Shown: positions 52,385-61,030 of the stretch, piece after piece
How the letters are laid out: each line of letters opens with the position of its first letter
Position numbering within the stretch: position 1 is the stretch's first letter
DNA from: VBDM01 sp964430565
GTDB taxonomy: Bacteria > Pseudomonadota > Gammaproteobacteria > Burkholderiales > SG8-39
DNA: 64,000 nt
NCBI GenBank assembly: GCA_964430565.1
Contig: CAYSFD010000052.1
Coordinates: forward strand, 162,348 to 226,347
Direction: 5' to 3'
Notes under the pieces: generated by a model
Database searches by the model: none
The model's input: the letters and a program-made list of their open reading frames with translations, nothing else
What the model was told of the DNA's origin: nothing
Program-made: the position numbers and the translations under genes

Positions 52385-53746
52385 TCAGTGCCTTGTCGCC
52401 GGTGCAGCCACGCTAGGCGGACGCGCAGGCAAGGGCTGCGGGTCGAGGAGGGCCACGGTCAGCCCGTCATCGATGAGGTACTTGGCTGCCACGATCCGGA
52501 CTTGCTCGACGGTTATCGCCTTGAGCCGTCCTGGAATGCGTTCGGCGTCGCGAAACGAAAGGCCGCTCGACTCGAGCATCCCGAGCTCGAGCGCCTGCGC
52601 GAAAAACGAGTCGCGCTTGTAGATCGTTTGCGCGATCTGCTGCACCTTGGCCCGCTCCAGTTCCTCGGCGGATACGCCCTCGGCGGCGATACGGGCGACA
52701 ATCTCTCGCAGGTTTGTTTCAAGCTCGGGACCGCTCCGCCCCTGTGCCGCAGCCGCGTGCAGGAACACCATCCCGGGACCGCGCGAGATCATGTCGTACT
52801 CGGCACCGGCGGAAGTCGCCAAGCGCTTTTCGCGCACGAGGATCTGGTTGAGCCGCGCCGCGTCGCCGCCACCGAGCAGCTCCACCAGAAGCGAAATTGC
52901 GAACGGTTCCCACTCGTTCACAGGATCACGCAGGGCCGGCGCCTTGTACGCCAGAAGCACGTACGGCAGCTCCGCCGTTGCTTTGACAATAACGCGCTTC
53001 ATGCCCCGCTGGGCCGGCTCGGCGAGGTTCTTGCGCGTGGGGATCGGCTTGCGCGCGAGCGCGCCGTAGTGGCGCCGGGCCCAGGCGAACACCTGTTCCG
53101 GTTCGACGTCACCGACAACGACGACGATCGCGTTGTTGGGTGCGTACCATTGCCTGTACCAGGCCAAGGCATCCCTCCAGGTCATGTTCTGGAGATCCTG
53201 CATCCACCCGATCACCGGCCATTTGTACGGATGCGCGGCGAACGCGGTGGCGAGGAGACTTTCGTACAAAAGCGAACGCGGCCGGTCTTCGTAGCGCCAG
53301 CGCCGCTCTTCCATGACGACCTTGATCTCTCGGGCGAACTCTTCAGAGCGGATCACGAGGTTGGCCATTCGATCGGCCTCGAGACGCATCATCAGGGGCA
53401 GGCGGTCGCGGTGAACTTGCTGGTGATAGGCGGTGTAGTCAGTGGAAGTGAAAGCGTTCTCGCGCCCCCCGGCTTCAGCGACCAGACGCGAAAATTCCTC
53501 CGGACCGAGGCGCCGGGTTCCCTTGAACATCATATGCTCGAGCACATGCGCGACCCCGGTCGTGCCCGGCGCTTCATCCATGCTTCCGGCCCGATACCAC
53601 ACTTGATGCACGACGGTAGGCGCACGATGGTCTTCCTTGACGATCAGGCGCAGGCCGTTTGGAAGGTCGAATTCACGAGGATTCGCCTCTGCCGCTGCGG
53701 CAAGCGCCAGGGCGGCTGCGAAAAAAACGGTGTGTACGAGGACCAT
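52385..53746 (-). CDS. Catalytic M16 zinc metallopeptidase
   Basis: 453 residues with a short signal peptide (HTVFFAAALALAAAAEA). Zinc motif HVLEH at residues 67-71 in GVAHVLEHMMFKGT, with a further Glu ligand in the EIKVVMEERRWRYED helix. Periplasmic processing protease of the pitrilysin family; natural substrate unknown. Paired with the inactive partner downstream. Divergent from ftsY. Confidence 0.92.
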   Translation of the reverse strand: MVLVHTVFFAAALALAAAAEANPREFDLPNGLRLIVKEDHRAPTVVHQVWYRAGSMDEAPGTTGVAHVLEHMMFKGTRRLGPEEFSRLVAEAGGRENAFTSTDYTAYHQQVHRDRLPLMMRLEADRMANLVIRSEEFAREIKVVMEERRWRYEDRPRSLLYESLLATAFAAHPYKWPVIGWMQDLQNMTWRDALAWYRQWYAPNNAIVVVVGDVEPEQVFAWARRHYGALARKPIPTRKNLAEPAQRGMKRVIVKATAELPYVLLAYKAPALRDPVNEWEPFAISLLVELLGGGDAARLNQILVREKRLATSAGAEYDMISRGPGMVFLHAAAAQGRSGPELETNLREIVARIAAEGVSAEELERAKVQQIAQTIYKRDSFFAQALELGMLESSGLSFRDAERIPGRLKAITVEQVRIVAAKYLIDDGLTVALLDPQPLPARPPSVAAPATRH

Positions 53747-53816
53747 TACAGCCGGATGCTAGAATCCGGCGCTATTCTATAGCGGTTTTCTGCGAACTCG
53801 TTTTTCTTCGGAGCCC

Positions 53817-54755
53817 ATGCTCGAACTGTTCTCCAGGAACGCCAGCGCTCGGGGCTCCTCGGCCGCTGGACTCAAGGTCGGGCTCACAAAAACGCAGTCG
53901 CGGCTCTCCGGACTTTTCCTCGGTCGAACCATCGATCCGGCGCTGTTCGACGAACTCGAAACCGTATTGCTCACAAGCGACGCCGGCGTGGGCGCAACCG
54001 GGTTTCTCCTCGCGGGTCTGCGCAAGCGCGCCGGTCGCATCGAGACTGCGGAGAAATTGAAGTCCGAATTGCGGGCGATGCTCGTCGAAATGCTCGCGCC
54101 GCTTGAGCAACCCCTAGATTTCGAGGGCAAGAAGCCCCGCGTCATCATGATCGCCGGGGTGAACGGCGCAGGGAAAACCACTTCCATTGGCAAGCTCGCG
54201 AGGTACTTGCAGAATCAAGGTCTCTCGGTGCTGCTCGCGGCGGGCGACACTTTTCGCGCCGCTGCGCGCGAGCAGCTCGCCGCCTGGGGCGAAAAAAACG
54301 GAGTTGCGGTCGTTACCCAGTTGGGCGGCGACCCGGGGGCCGTGGCTTTCGACGCCGTGACCGTGGCGCGCGCGCGCGGAATCGACGTGGTCATCGCCGA
54401 CACCGCTGGGCGCCTGCCGACACAACTGCACCTCATGGAAGAGGTAAAGAAGATCAAGCGCGTCATCGCCAAGGCCGAAGCCGGCGCTCCTCACGAAGTG
54501 TGGCTCGTACTCGACGCCAATACCGGTCAGAACGGCCTCAACCAAGTCAAGGCTTTCGATGAAGCGCTGGGTCTCACGGGGCTCGTTCTCACCAAGCTCG
54601 ACGGCACCGCCAAGGGCGGCGTGCTCTGCGCCATCGCGCATTCAAGAGATCCTCGGTCGCAACCCCTGCCGCTTCGATTCCTGGGCTTCGGCGAGGGGAT
54701 AGACGATCTGCGTCCCTTCGTCGCGCGCGAGTTCGTTTCGGCCCTGCTCGACTAG
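53817..54755 (+). CDS. ftsY: Signal recognition particle receptor FtsY
   Basis: 312 residues, so the acidic A domain is missing and only the NG core remains, which is common in betaproteobacteria. G1 GVNGAGKTTSIGKLA, DTAGR in VVIADTAGRLPTQ, and TKLDGTAKGG (G4). It receives SRP-ribosome complexes at the membrane. CGGAG lies upstream of the ATG. Starts the ftsY-ftsE-ftsX-rpoH series. Confidence 0.96.
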   Translation: MLELFSRNASARGSSAAGLKVGLTKTQSRLSGLFLGRTIDPALFDELETVLLTSDAGVGATGFLLAGLRKRAGRIETAEKLKSELRAMLVEMLAPLEQPLDFEGKKPRVIMIAGVNGAGKTTSIGKLARYLQNQGLSVLLAAGDTFRAAAREQLAAWGEKNGVAVVTQLGGDPGAVAFDAVTVARARGIDVVIADTAGRLPTQLHLMEEVKKIKRVIAKAEAGAPHEVWLVLDANTGQNGLNQVKAFDEALGLTGLVLTKLDGTAKGGVLCAIAHSRDPRSQPLPLRFLGFGEGIDDLRPFVAREFVSALLD

Positions 54756-54764
54756 ACCGTCGGC

Positions 54765-55421
54765 GTGGCCATCATCTCGTTCAGCCAGGTCAGCAAGCGC
54801 TACCCGGGCGGATTCGAGGCGCTCAAGGCGGTCAACTTCACTGTCGATTCCGGCGAGATGATGTTCCTCACCGGCCACTCCGGGGCCGGCAAGACGACGC
54901 TCCTCAAGCTGATCGCTGCGATCGAGCGCGCCAACGGCGGCACGGTGCTCGTCAACGGTCAGAACGTCTCCGCCATGCGCCCCGCCGCGATCCCCTACTT
55001 GCGGCGCAATTTGGGCTTGGTATTTCAGGGGCAGAAGCTGCTTCACGACAGGAGCGTGTTCGACAATGTCATGCTGCCGCTCATCGTCACCGGACAGCCC
55101 TACCGCGAAGCCGCGCGGCGCGCGCGCGCCGCGCTCGATAAAGTCGGGCTCCTCCGACTCGAAAAAGCGAACCCGGTCACTCTCTCAGGCGGCGAGCAGC
55201 AGCGCCTGTGCGTCGCTCGCGCCGTGGTGAATCGGCCGGCCATCCTGCTGGCCGATGAGCCCACCGCCAGTCTGGATGCGGCTTACGCGGACGAGATCAT
55301 GGAGATGTTCCACGCCTTCAACCAGGTCGGCGTCACCGTGCTGGTCGCCACCCACGACCGGCAATTGATCGCAAAGTGGCGCAAGCGCGTCCTCACGCTC
55401 GACCACGGGAAACTCCAATGA
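54765..55421 (+). CDS. ftsE: Cell division ATP-binding protein FtsE
   Basis: 218 residues, GTG start. Walker A GHSGAGKTTLLKL, signature LSGGEQQRLCVARA, Walker B ILLADEPTASLD. With FtsX it controls peptidoglycan hydrolases at the septum. Its stop overlaps the ftsX start (ATGA). Confidence 0.96.
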   Translation: MAIISFSQVSKRYPGGFEALKAVNFTVDSGEMMFLTGHSGAGKTTLLKLIAAIERANGGTVLVNGQNVSAMRPAAIPYLRRNLGLVFQGQKLLHDRSVFDNVMLPLIVTGQPYREAARRARAALDKVGLLRLEKANPVTLSGGEQQRLCVARAVVNRPAILLADEPTASLDAAYADEIMEMFHAFNQVGVTVLVATHDRQLIAKWRKRVLTLDHGKLQ

Positions 55422-56332
55422 GGGCCTGGCTGCAGCATCACAGTTTGAGCTTTGCGCAAACGCTCGCACGCCTGGCTCGCTCGCCCTTTGCCACCGCGCT
55501 CAACGTCGTGGCGATCGGGGTCGCGCTCGCACTGCCACTCGGGGCCTACTGCGTGCTCGGCAACCTGGAGCTAGTCTCCGGCAGGGTTTCGGTTGACCCT
55601 CAGCTCTCGATCTTTCTTGCCCGGGATGCGGCGAAAGCCGATATCACCGCTGTCGAGGCGCGGCTGAAACGCGCCGAAGGCGTGCGCGCCGTACGATTCG
55701 TCTCGCGCGACGCGGCGCTCGCGCAGCTCGGCCGCACTGCCGGAATGGATGAAGTGATCGCCAGCCTGCGCCACAATCCGCTGCCGGATGCCTTCGTGGT
55801 CACGCTTTCTTCGAGCGATACCGCGCTCGCGGACCGGCTCGAGCTCGAGTTCAGGTCGCTCCCCAAAGTCGACCGCGTTCTGGCGGATGCGGCCTGGATG
55901 AGGCGCTTGGATGCGCTGCTGCGCCTGGGGCGGACCGCGGTTGTCGTGCTCTCGGTGCTGCTCGGCTTCTCACTCGTTGCGGTGACTTTCAACACGATCC
56001 GCCTGCAAATCCTCACCCAGTGCGACGAGATCGAGCTGTGCCGCCTGATTGGAGCAACCCACGCCTACATCCGTCGGCCCTTTTTCTACCTCGGGTCACT
56101 GCTTGGCCTGCTCGGCGGGCTTGCCGCCCTGGCGATCGTGGTGGCGGCGCTCGCGGTCCTCAATCGCGATTGGATGCAGCTCGCGCTGCTCTATGATTCG
56201 ACCCTGCGCCTGCGGTTCCCCGACTTGAGCGAAATGCTCACGGCCCTTGCTTTCTCGGTTGCCCTGGGCTGGCTCGGCGCCTACCTCTCAGTAAGCCGGC
56301 ACTTACTTTCGACATACCGCAGCGAGCTCTAG
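55418..56332 (+). CDS. ftsX: Cell division protein FtsX
   Basis: 304 residues from ATG 55418; the frame upstream of it lies within ftsE. Four transmembrane helices: one at ~25-45 and three in the last 140 residues, with a periplasmic domain between (SIFLARDAAKADITAVEARLKRAEGVRAVRFVSRDAA...). It transmits FtsE ATP hydrolysis across the membrane to septal hydrolase activators. Confidence 0.95.
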   Translation: MRAWLQHHSLSFAQTLARLARSPFATALNVVAIGVALALPLGAYCVLGNLELVSGRVSVDPQLSIFLARDAAKADITAVEARLKRAEGVRAVRFVSRDAALAQLGRTAGMDEVIASLRHNPLPDAFVVTLSSSDTALADRLELEFRSLPKVDRVLADAAWMRRLDALLRLGRTAVVVLSVLLGFSLVAVTFNTIRLQILTQCDEIELCRLIGATHAYIRRPFFYLGSLLGLLGGLAALAIVVAALAVLNRDWMQLALLYDSTLRLRFPDLSEMLTALAFSVALGWLGAYLSVSRHLLSTYRSEL

Positions 56333-56373
56333 GGTCCTCGCGGCTGAGGGTAGGATGGGAACTCACTCCATCC

Positions 56374-56400
56374 TTAGCACTCTAAGGTCGTGAGTGCTAA
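56374..56400 (+). promoter_or_regulatory. CIRCE element upstream of rpoH
   Basis: A perfect CIRCE operator, TTAGCACTC-N9-GAGTGCTAA, the binding site of the HrcA heat-shock repressor. TAAAAT (56398-56403) is a possible -10 and TTAGCA (56374-56379) a possible -35 with an 18-base spacer, so HrcA binding would cover the promoter. rpoH starts 107 bases further on. Confidence 0.9.
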
Positions 56401-56506
56401 AATGTGTCGAATGTGAAATGGCGTTGGACCGGACACAGGTACCGGTCGACGCCCGTGACCAACCATGGGGGCACCTCAGTCCTGGTCAACATCGGAGATA
56501 CAGCAA

Positions 56507-57355
56507 ATGAGCAACATCAACGCAATGGCATTGCCGGTACCGGTAGGAAGTCTGGAGAGCTACATCCAGGCAGTCAATCGCTTCCCCATCCTGTCCGCCG
56601 AAGAAGAGCAGAGGCTCGCGCGCAAGTTCAGATCCGAGGATGACGTCGAAGCGGCGCGCCAACTGGTGCTCTCGCACCTGCGCCTCGTCGTGGCCATCGC
56701 CCGCAGCTACATGGGTTACGGTCTGCCGCAAGGCGACCTAGTCCAGGAAGGCAACATCGGCCTGATGAAAGCGGTGCGGCGCTTCGATCCTGAGCGCGGG
56801 GTTCGGCTCGTGTCGTTTGCGATCCACTGGATCCGCGCCGAGATCCACGAGTTTGTCCTGCGCAACTGGCGCATGGTAAAAATCGCCACCACCAAGGCGC
56901 AGCGAAAGCTCTTCTTCAACCTGCGCAGCATGAAGTCTTCGCTCAATCCGCTGACGCGCACCGAGATCCATTCGATCGCCAAGCAGCTTCGGGTCAAGCC
57001 CGAAGAGGTCCGCGCGATGGAAATGCGGTTCGCGGGCCAGGAGATCGCGCTCGAGCCCGCCGGCGACGAGGACGACACGTATTCACCTATCGCCTACCTC
57101 GCCGACCGTTCCCCGGAGCCTCAGGAGGTGCTCGAGGCGAAACAGAACGAAAACCTGAAGGCGCGCGGTCTGGAAGTCGCCCTGGCGAGTCTGGATGCGC
57201 GCAGCCGCCGCATCATCGAAGCGCGCTGGTTGCGCGAAAAGGATTCGGCGACGCTGCACCAGCTTGCCGACGAGTTCAAGGTCTCCGCCGAGCGCATTCG
57301 CCAGATCGAGGAAAAGGCGCTGGCGAAGATGAAAGGGTCAATGGCCAAGGCTTAG
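56507..57355 (+). CDS. rpoH: Heat-shock sigma factor RpoH (sigma-32)
   Basis: 282 residues from ATG 56507 (MSNINAMALPVPVGSLESYIQAVN). Region 2 LVQEGNIGLMKAVRRFDPERG, the RpoH box QRKLFFNLR, and the C-terminal region 4.2 helix-turn-helix ATLHQLADEFKVSAERIRQIEEKALAKMK. It directs transcription of heat-shock genes. A CIRCE element in front implies HrcA control. The terminator at 57381-57405 ends the transcript. Confidence 0.97.
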   Translation: MSNINAMALPVPVGSLESYIQAVNRFPILSAEEEQRLARKFRSEDDVEAARQLVLSHLRLVVAIARSYMGYGLPQGDLVQEGNIGLMKAVRRFDPERGVRLVSFAIHWIRAEIHEFVLRNWRMVKIATTKAQRKLFFNLRSMKSSLNPLTRTEIHSIAKQLRVKPEEVRAMEMRFAGQEIALEPAGDEDDTYSPIAYLADRSPEPQEVLEAKQNENLKARGLEVALASLDARSRRIIEARWLREKDSATLHQLADEFKVSAERIRQIEEKALAKMKGSMAKA

Positions 57356-57380
57356 TCTTCCGCCGCCGGACCTCCCCAAC

Positions 57381-57405
57381 AAAGCCGCGGCGAACCCGCG
57401 GCTTT
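57381..57405. terminator. Bidirectional terminator between rpoH and the GGDEF gene
   Basis: AAAGCCGCGG (57381-57390) and CCGCGGCTTT (57396-57405) form a perfect 10-base stem with a CGAAC loop. T- and A-rich flanks make it usable in both directions for the convergent genes. Confidence 0.75.
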
Positions 57406-57406
57406 C

Positions 57407-58348
57407 TTATTTCCCCGTGAACACCACGAAGCGGTTCCGGCCCTGCTGCTTCGCTTGGTAGAGCGCCTGATCCGCGCGCTGTACCAAGTCCTCGGGGGGG
57501 CTCTCTTTTTCGGGGATCAGCGATACAACGCCCTGGCTTAAGGTGACACTGGGGCTCACAATTGAGCGTGCGTGCGGGATGGCCAGGCTGCCGATCACAC
57601 GAGACACCGACTGCGCCACATCGACGGCGCCGTCCAGATCGGTTCCCGGCATGACCATCGCAAACTCCTCTCCACCGTAGCGGGCGGCGAGATCGGCCGG
57701 ACGCCGCCCCGCGGAACTCAGCGCCGCCGCCACTCGCCGCAGGCAGTCGTCGCCCGCCTGATGCCCGTAGCAGTCGTTGAAAGCCTTGAACTGATCGACG
57801 TCGGACAGAATCAACGACAGCGGCTGGTGCTCGCGCGCAGCGCGCCGCACTTCCGTCGATAAGTAACCGTCAAAATACCGCCGGTTTGCAATTCCGGTCA
57901 GCCCGTCCTGCCGCGACAGCTTTTCCAGCTCGCGATTGGCCGCAGCAAGGTCGCGCGACATCTCGAGCTGCTTGCCGTGCATGGCATCGAGTCGCTGCAG
58001 CGCCCGGATCTTCGCGTTGAGAACAACGAAGCTCACCGGCTTCACAAGGTAGTCGTCGCCACCCGATTCGATGGCCCGTTCCAGGTCCTGATCGTCCTCC
58101 CTGGAGCTCAGAAAGATGATCGGCACCCACTCGTCGGTACCGGTCACGCGCATGCGCCGCGCCGCTTCGTATCCGTCCATCACCGGCATCACCACATCGA
58201 TGAGCACGAGGTCCGGCCGGTCCTGCTGGTACAGCTCCAAACCCTTCTTGCCGTCATCCGCCTCGACCACGGAGTGGTCCATGCGCTCGAGCAGGCTCCT
58301 CAGCGCCGCGCGGCTCGTGGGTGAATCGTCGACGATCAGAATTTTCAT
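57407..58348 (-). CDS. Response regulator diguanylate cyclase (REC-GGDEF)
   Basis: 313 residues. Receiver domain (~1-120, Asp in LVLIDVVMPVMDGY, Lys in YLVKPV), a short coiled linker, then a GGDEF domain with the active-site variant GGEEF (ARYGGEEFAMVMPG). GGEEF is active in known cyclases. It would make c-di-GMP when phosphorylated. No RxxD inhibitory site is evident just before the A-site (RRPADLAARYGGEEF; the residues four back are not RxxD). No kinase gene adjoins it. Confidence 0.9.
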   Translation of the reverse strand: MKILIVDDSPTSRAALRSLLERMDHSVVEADDGKKGLELYQQDRPDLVLIDVVMPVMDGYEAARRMRVTGTDEWVPIIFLSSREDDQDLERAIESGGDDYLVKPVSFVVLNAKIRALQRLDAMHGKQLEMSRDLAAANRELEKLSRQDGLTGIANRRYFDGYLSTEVRRAAREHQPLSLILSDVDQFKAFNDCYGHQAGDDCLRRVAAALSSAGRRPADLAARYGGEEFAMVMPGTDLDGAVDVAQSVSRVIGSLAIPHARSIVSPSVTLSQGVVSLIPEKESPPEDLVQRADQALYQAKQQGRNRFVVFTGK

Positions 58349-58387
58349 GGTTTCCGTGATCTGCGACCGTTTGGAAGAACTCTCTGT

Positions 58388-59071
58388 TCAGACGGACGTT
58401 CGCAGCAGGATCCTGATGTCCTCAACGAGGTTGACCGCGCTTCCGTGCCGCGCGAAAAGCCGCAGCCGCCCCTGCGGGTCGAAGATGTAGCTTCCGGCCG
58501 TGTGATCCACCGTATAGCTCTCCGGCGTCTTGCCCGGCGATTTCTGGTAGAACACCCTGAAGTCCTTCGCCACTTTGGCAGTGGCGGCCATATCCCCGTA
58601 CAGCCCGAGAAAGCTCGGATCGAACGCCGGGACGTAGTCTGCGAGGAGCTTCTGCGTGTCGCGTTCGGGGTCGACTGTAACGAAGAGGACCTGCAGGCGC
58701 TTTCCCTCCTCACCCAGCTGTTCCTTGACAGCTTTGAGCTCTGCGAGGGTTATGGGACACACGTCGGGGCAGCGGGTGAAGCCGAAGAACATCACTACCA
58801 CCTTGCCGCGGAAATCGCCGAGCGTGCGCGCCTTGCCGGTGTGATCGGTAAGCGCGAAGTCCTTGCCGTAATCGGCGCCGGTGATATCGGCGCTCTTGAA
58901 TGCGGGGCCGGAGCCACCGCAGCCCGCGAGGGCAAGCGTCAGCGCGGCAAGAACGAGGCCGAGCGGGGGCCGAACGGAAACGCGCTCAAAAATAGTGATC
59001 GACCAGAAGTGCGGCAAAAAGCAGCGCGAGATACACAATCGAGTAGCGGAAAGTGCGCCGCGCCAGCGCAT
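58388..59071 (-). CDS. SCO1/SenC-type copper chaperone
   Basis: Up to 227 residues; the start is uncertain. The lipobox LALAGC is preceded by a leader that overlaps the ctaB 3' end; ATG 59071 is used here, a TTG at 59017 is possible. The copper/redox motif CXXXC is in FFGFTRCPDVCPITL, with the SCO His in SYTVDHTAGSYIFDP. It delivers copper to the CuA centre of cytochrome oxidase subunit II. Downstream of ctaB on the minus strand, and in this window it would serve the CuA-bearing oxidase on the opposite strand. Confidence 0.9.
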   Translation of the reverse strand: MRWRGALSATRLCISRCFLPHFWSITIFERVSVRPPLGLVLAALTLALAGCGGSGPAFKSADITGADYGKDFALTDHTGKARTLGDFRGKVVVMFFGFTRCPDVCPITLAELKAVKEQLGEEGKRLQVLFVTVDPERDTQKLLADYVPAFDPSFLGLYGDMAATAKVAKDFRVFYQKSPGKTPESYTVDHTAGSYIFDPQGRLRLFARHGSAVNLVEDIRILLRTSV

Positions 59072-59867
59072 CGCTGTAGCTTACGTACAACCGTACCGCA
59101 TAGGCGACAAAAGCGCCGTTGAGCGCGAGCGCCGCGGCGAGATAGATCCACCCGCTCATGCCGTAGGCAAAAGGCAGCAGCGCGCACGCGAGCAGTATCA
59201 GGGAGTAGAGCAGAATGTAAAGCCGGGTAAACCGATGGCCATGTGTGACAGGCAGCATAGGCAGGCCGGCTTTTGCGAAATCCTCGGTGCGATAAAGCGC
59301 CAGCGCCCAGAAGTGCGGCGGAGTCCAGGCGAAGATGATGAGGAACAGGAGCAGCGCTTCGGGCGCGACCTCCCCCGTCACTGCGGCCCAGCCGAGCACC
59401 GGCGGCATGGCGCCTGAGGCCCCGCCGATCACGATGTTCTGAGGCGTTATCGGTTTGAGCAGCACCGTGTAGACGACGGCGTAGCCGATGAACGTGCCGA
59501 AAGTGAGCCACATGGTGAGCGGATTGACGAAGTGGTACAGCATCCACAATCCGACACCGCCCAGTGCGCCTGCAAACGCAAGGGTCTGAAGCGAGGTGAG
59601 CTCTCCGCGGGGCAGCGGCCTCGCGCGGGTGCGCGTCATGACGGCGTCGATCCTCTGCTCGACCAGGCAGTTCACCGCGGCGGCCGCGCCGGCGACCAGC
59701 CAGATACCGAGGGTCGCGGCAAGCAACAAGCTCGGAGGCACTATGCCCGGGGTTGCGAGGAACATCCCGATCACCGCACAGAACACGATGAGCGACACGA
59801 CACGCGGCTTGGTGAGGCTCAGGAACTGGCGCAGACGGAAGCTGGCGACGGTCGAGGCGAGCTGCAT
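58986..59867 (-). CDS. ctaB: Protoheme IX farnesyltransferase (heme O synthase)
   Basis: 293 residues, UbiA family with about nine transmembrane helices. Allylic diphosphate-binding motif NCLVEQRIDAVMTRTRARPLP, and the second polar loop YRTEDFAKAGLPMLP. It converts heme B to heme O for the oxidase. It normally follows ctaA (heme A synthase); here the gene just upstream is the cox chimera and no ctaA is present in the window. Confidence 0.95.
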   Translation of the reverse strand: MQLASTVASFRLRQFLSLTKPRVVSLIVFCAVIGMFLATPGIVPPSLLLAATLGIWLVAGAAAAVNCLVEQRIDAVMTRTRARPLPRGELTSLQTLAFAGALGGVGLWMLYHFVNPLTMWLTFGTFIGYAVVYTVLLKPITPQNIVIGGASGAMPPVLGWAAVTGEVAPEALLLFLIIFAWTPPHFWALALYRTEDFAKAGLPMLPVTHGHRFTRLYILLYSLILLACALLPFAYGMSGWIYLAAALALNGAFVAYAVRLYVSYSDALARRTFRYSIVYLALLFAALLVDHYF

Positions 59868-59968
59868 ACGGGAAATTTTATCACGCTTCCTTCACCACCT
59901 TGGACGCGCAGGGCGGGAATCCCTTCCGCCACGTGGAATCGGCAGAGGATTGCCGACCCAGGGTTGCG

Positions 59969-60832
59969 TCAGCCGATGCGCGAAGCCTTCAGCAGCCGCG
60001 CAAGATCCCTCATCATCCGCCCCGGATCCGGCTCACTCGGAAAGCGCAGCATCAGGTTGCCCAGGGGATCGACAATGTAGATGTGATCGACGCTGCTTCG
60101 CGCCGCCGGGAATTCCGCGAGGACCGGGTTCCCGGCAGCGCGCACGAGCTGCGTGCCCTCGAACTCGAACTCGCGCGCGGCGTCGGGCGCGCCTGGGTCG
60201 GTGAGGAGCCACACGCGCTCGACGCGGTCCATATTCTTTCCCAGCGCGAGGCGCGCTTGGCGCATGTAGAGGAGCTTCTTTCTGCAGCCTTCGGCGCAGG
60301 CGCCCGAATCGAGCTGCAGCATCACCCATTTGCCGCGCAACTGCGAGAGCCGGAACGGCCTGCCGTCGACAAGACGCAACTCGGGATCGCTCAAGGGGCG
60401 CGGCTCGATCAGCTCGCCGTAGTTCCCCCGCGACTCCGGCTGCCACCACTGATAGCCGGTTGCCTTGATGGTGATGTCGGGGCTGGCGGTGTCCTTGAGG
60501 TTCAGGATCGATCTGGTCGCCGGCCAGGCCACGGCGATCAGGATCAGGAACGGGATGATGGCCCAGATGATCTCGACGGTGATGTTCTCGTGGAAATGCT
60601 CGGCCTTGTGGCCGACGGACTTGCGATGAGCGTAGATCGAATAGAACATCACGCCAAACACGCCGATGAAGATAACCAGGATGACCCCCATCATGATGAG
60701 GTGCAGGTCGTAGATTTCGAAGGCGACGCGCGTCACCGGGGTCGGCAGGTTCCACTCATACGCCGCTTTCGCCGCCCCGGATAGCGCCAGGAGTGCAGCG
60801 CCGGTTCCATTGACCATCCTGTTCGTCATCAT
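59969..60832 (-). CDS. Chimera: COX2 membrane domain fused to oxidase assembly protein
   Basis: About 287 residues from ATG 60832. Residues 1-~130 match the N-terminal part of cytochrome c oxidase subunit II: signal peptide, YDLHLIMMGVILVIFIGVFGVMFYSIYAHRKS, then VEIIWAIIPFLILIAVAWPA and ATGYQWW. The CuA domain that should follow (CXXXCXXXHXXM) is missing. From about residue 131 (PESRGNYGELIEPRPL) the protein matches the thioredoxin-like C-terminal half of the small assembly protein found before ctaA in betaproteobacterial cox operons (DSGACAEGCRKKLLYMRQARL). The most likely origin is a deletion of the genes between. It is open from end to end, but it cannot act as a normal subunit II. Confidence 0.75.
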   Translation of the reverse strand: MMTNRMVNGTGAALLALSGAAKAAYEWNLPTPVTRVAFEIYDLHLIMMGVILVIFIGVFGVMFYSIYAHRKSVGHKAEHFHENITVEIIWAIIPFLILIAVAWPATRSILNLKDTASPDITIKATGYQWWQPESRGNYGELIEPRPLSDPELRLVDGRPFRLSQLRGKWVMLQLDSGACAEGCRKKLLYMRQARLALGKNMDRVERVWLLTDPGAPDAAREFEFEGTQLVRAAGNPVLAEFPAARSSVDHIYIVDPLGNLMLRFPSEPDPGRMMRDLARLLKASRIG

Positions 60833-61030
60833 GTCTTCGTTGGCGCCCTTGATGGCCAGGCTGAACCCAGATTCTACTGCCGCCGTGTGCACTCCAGTGT
60901 CCACAAGAAAGCGTTCGAAGCAGCCCGAAATGCATTCGGAAAGTGTGCGAAAAGATCCGCACACAATCCGAGGTAAATTAGCACACTCTTGCACCCCGGG
61001 CAAACCGCTGCGAGAGTGAAAGCGCGGGTT

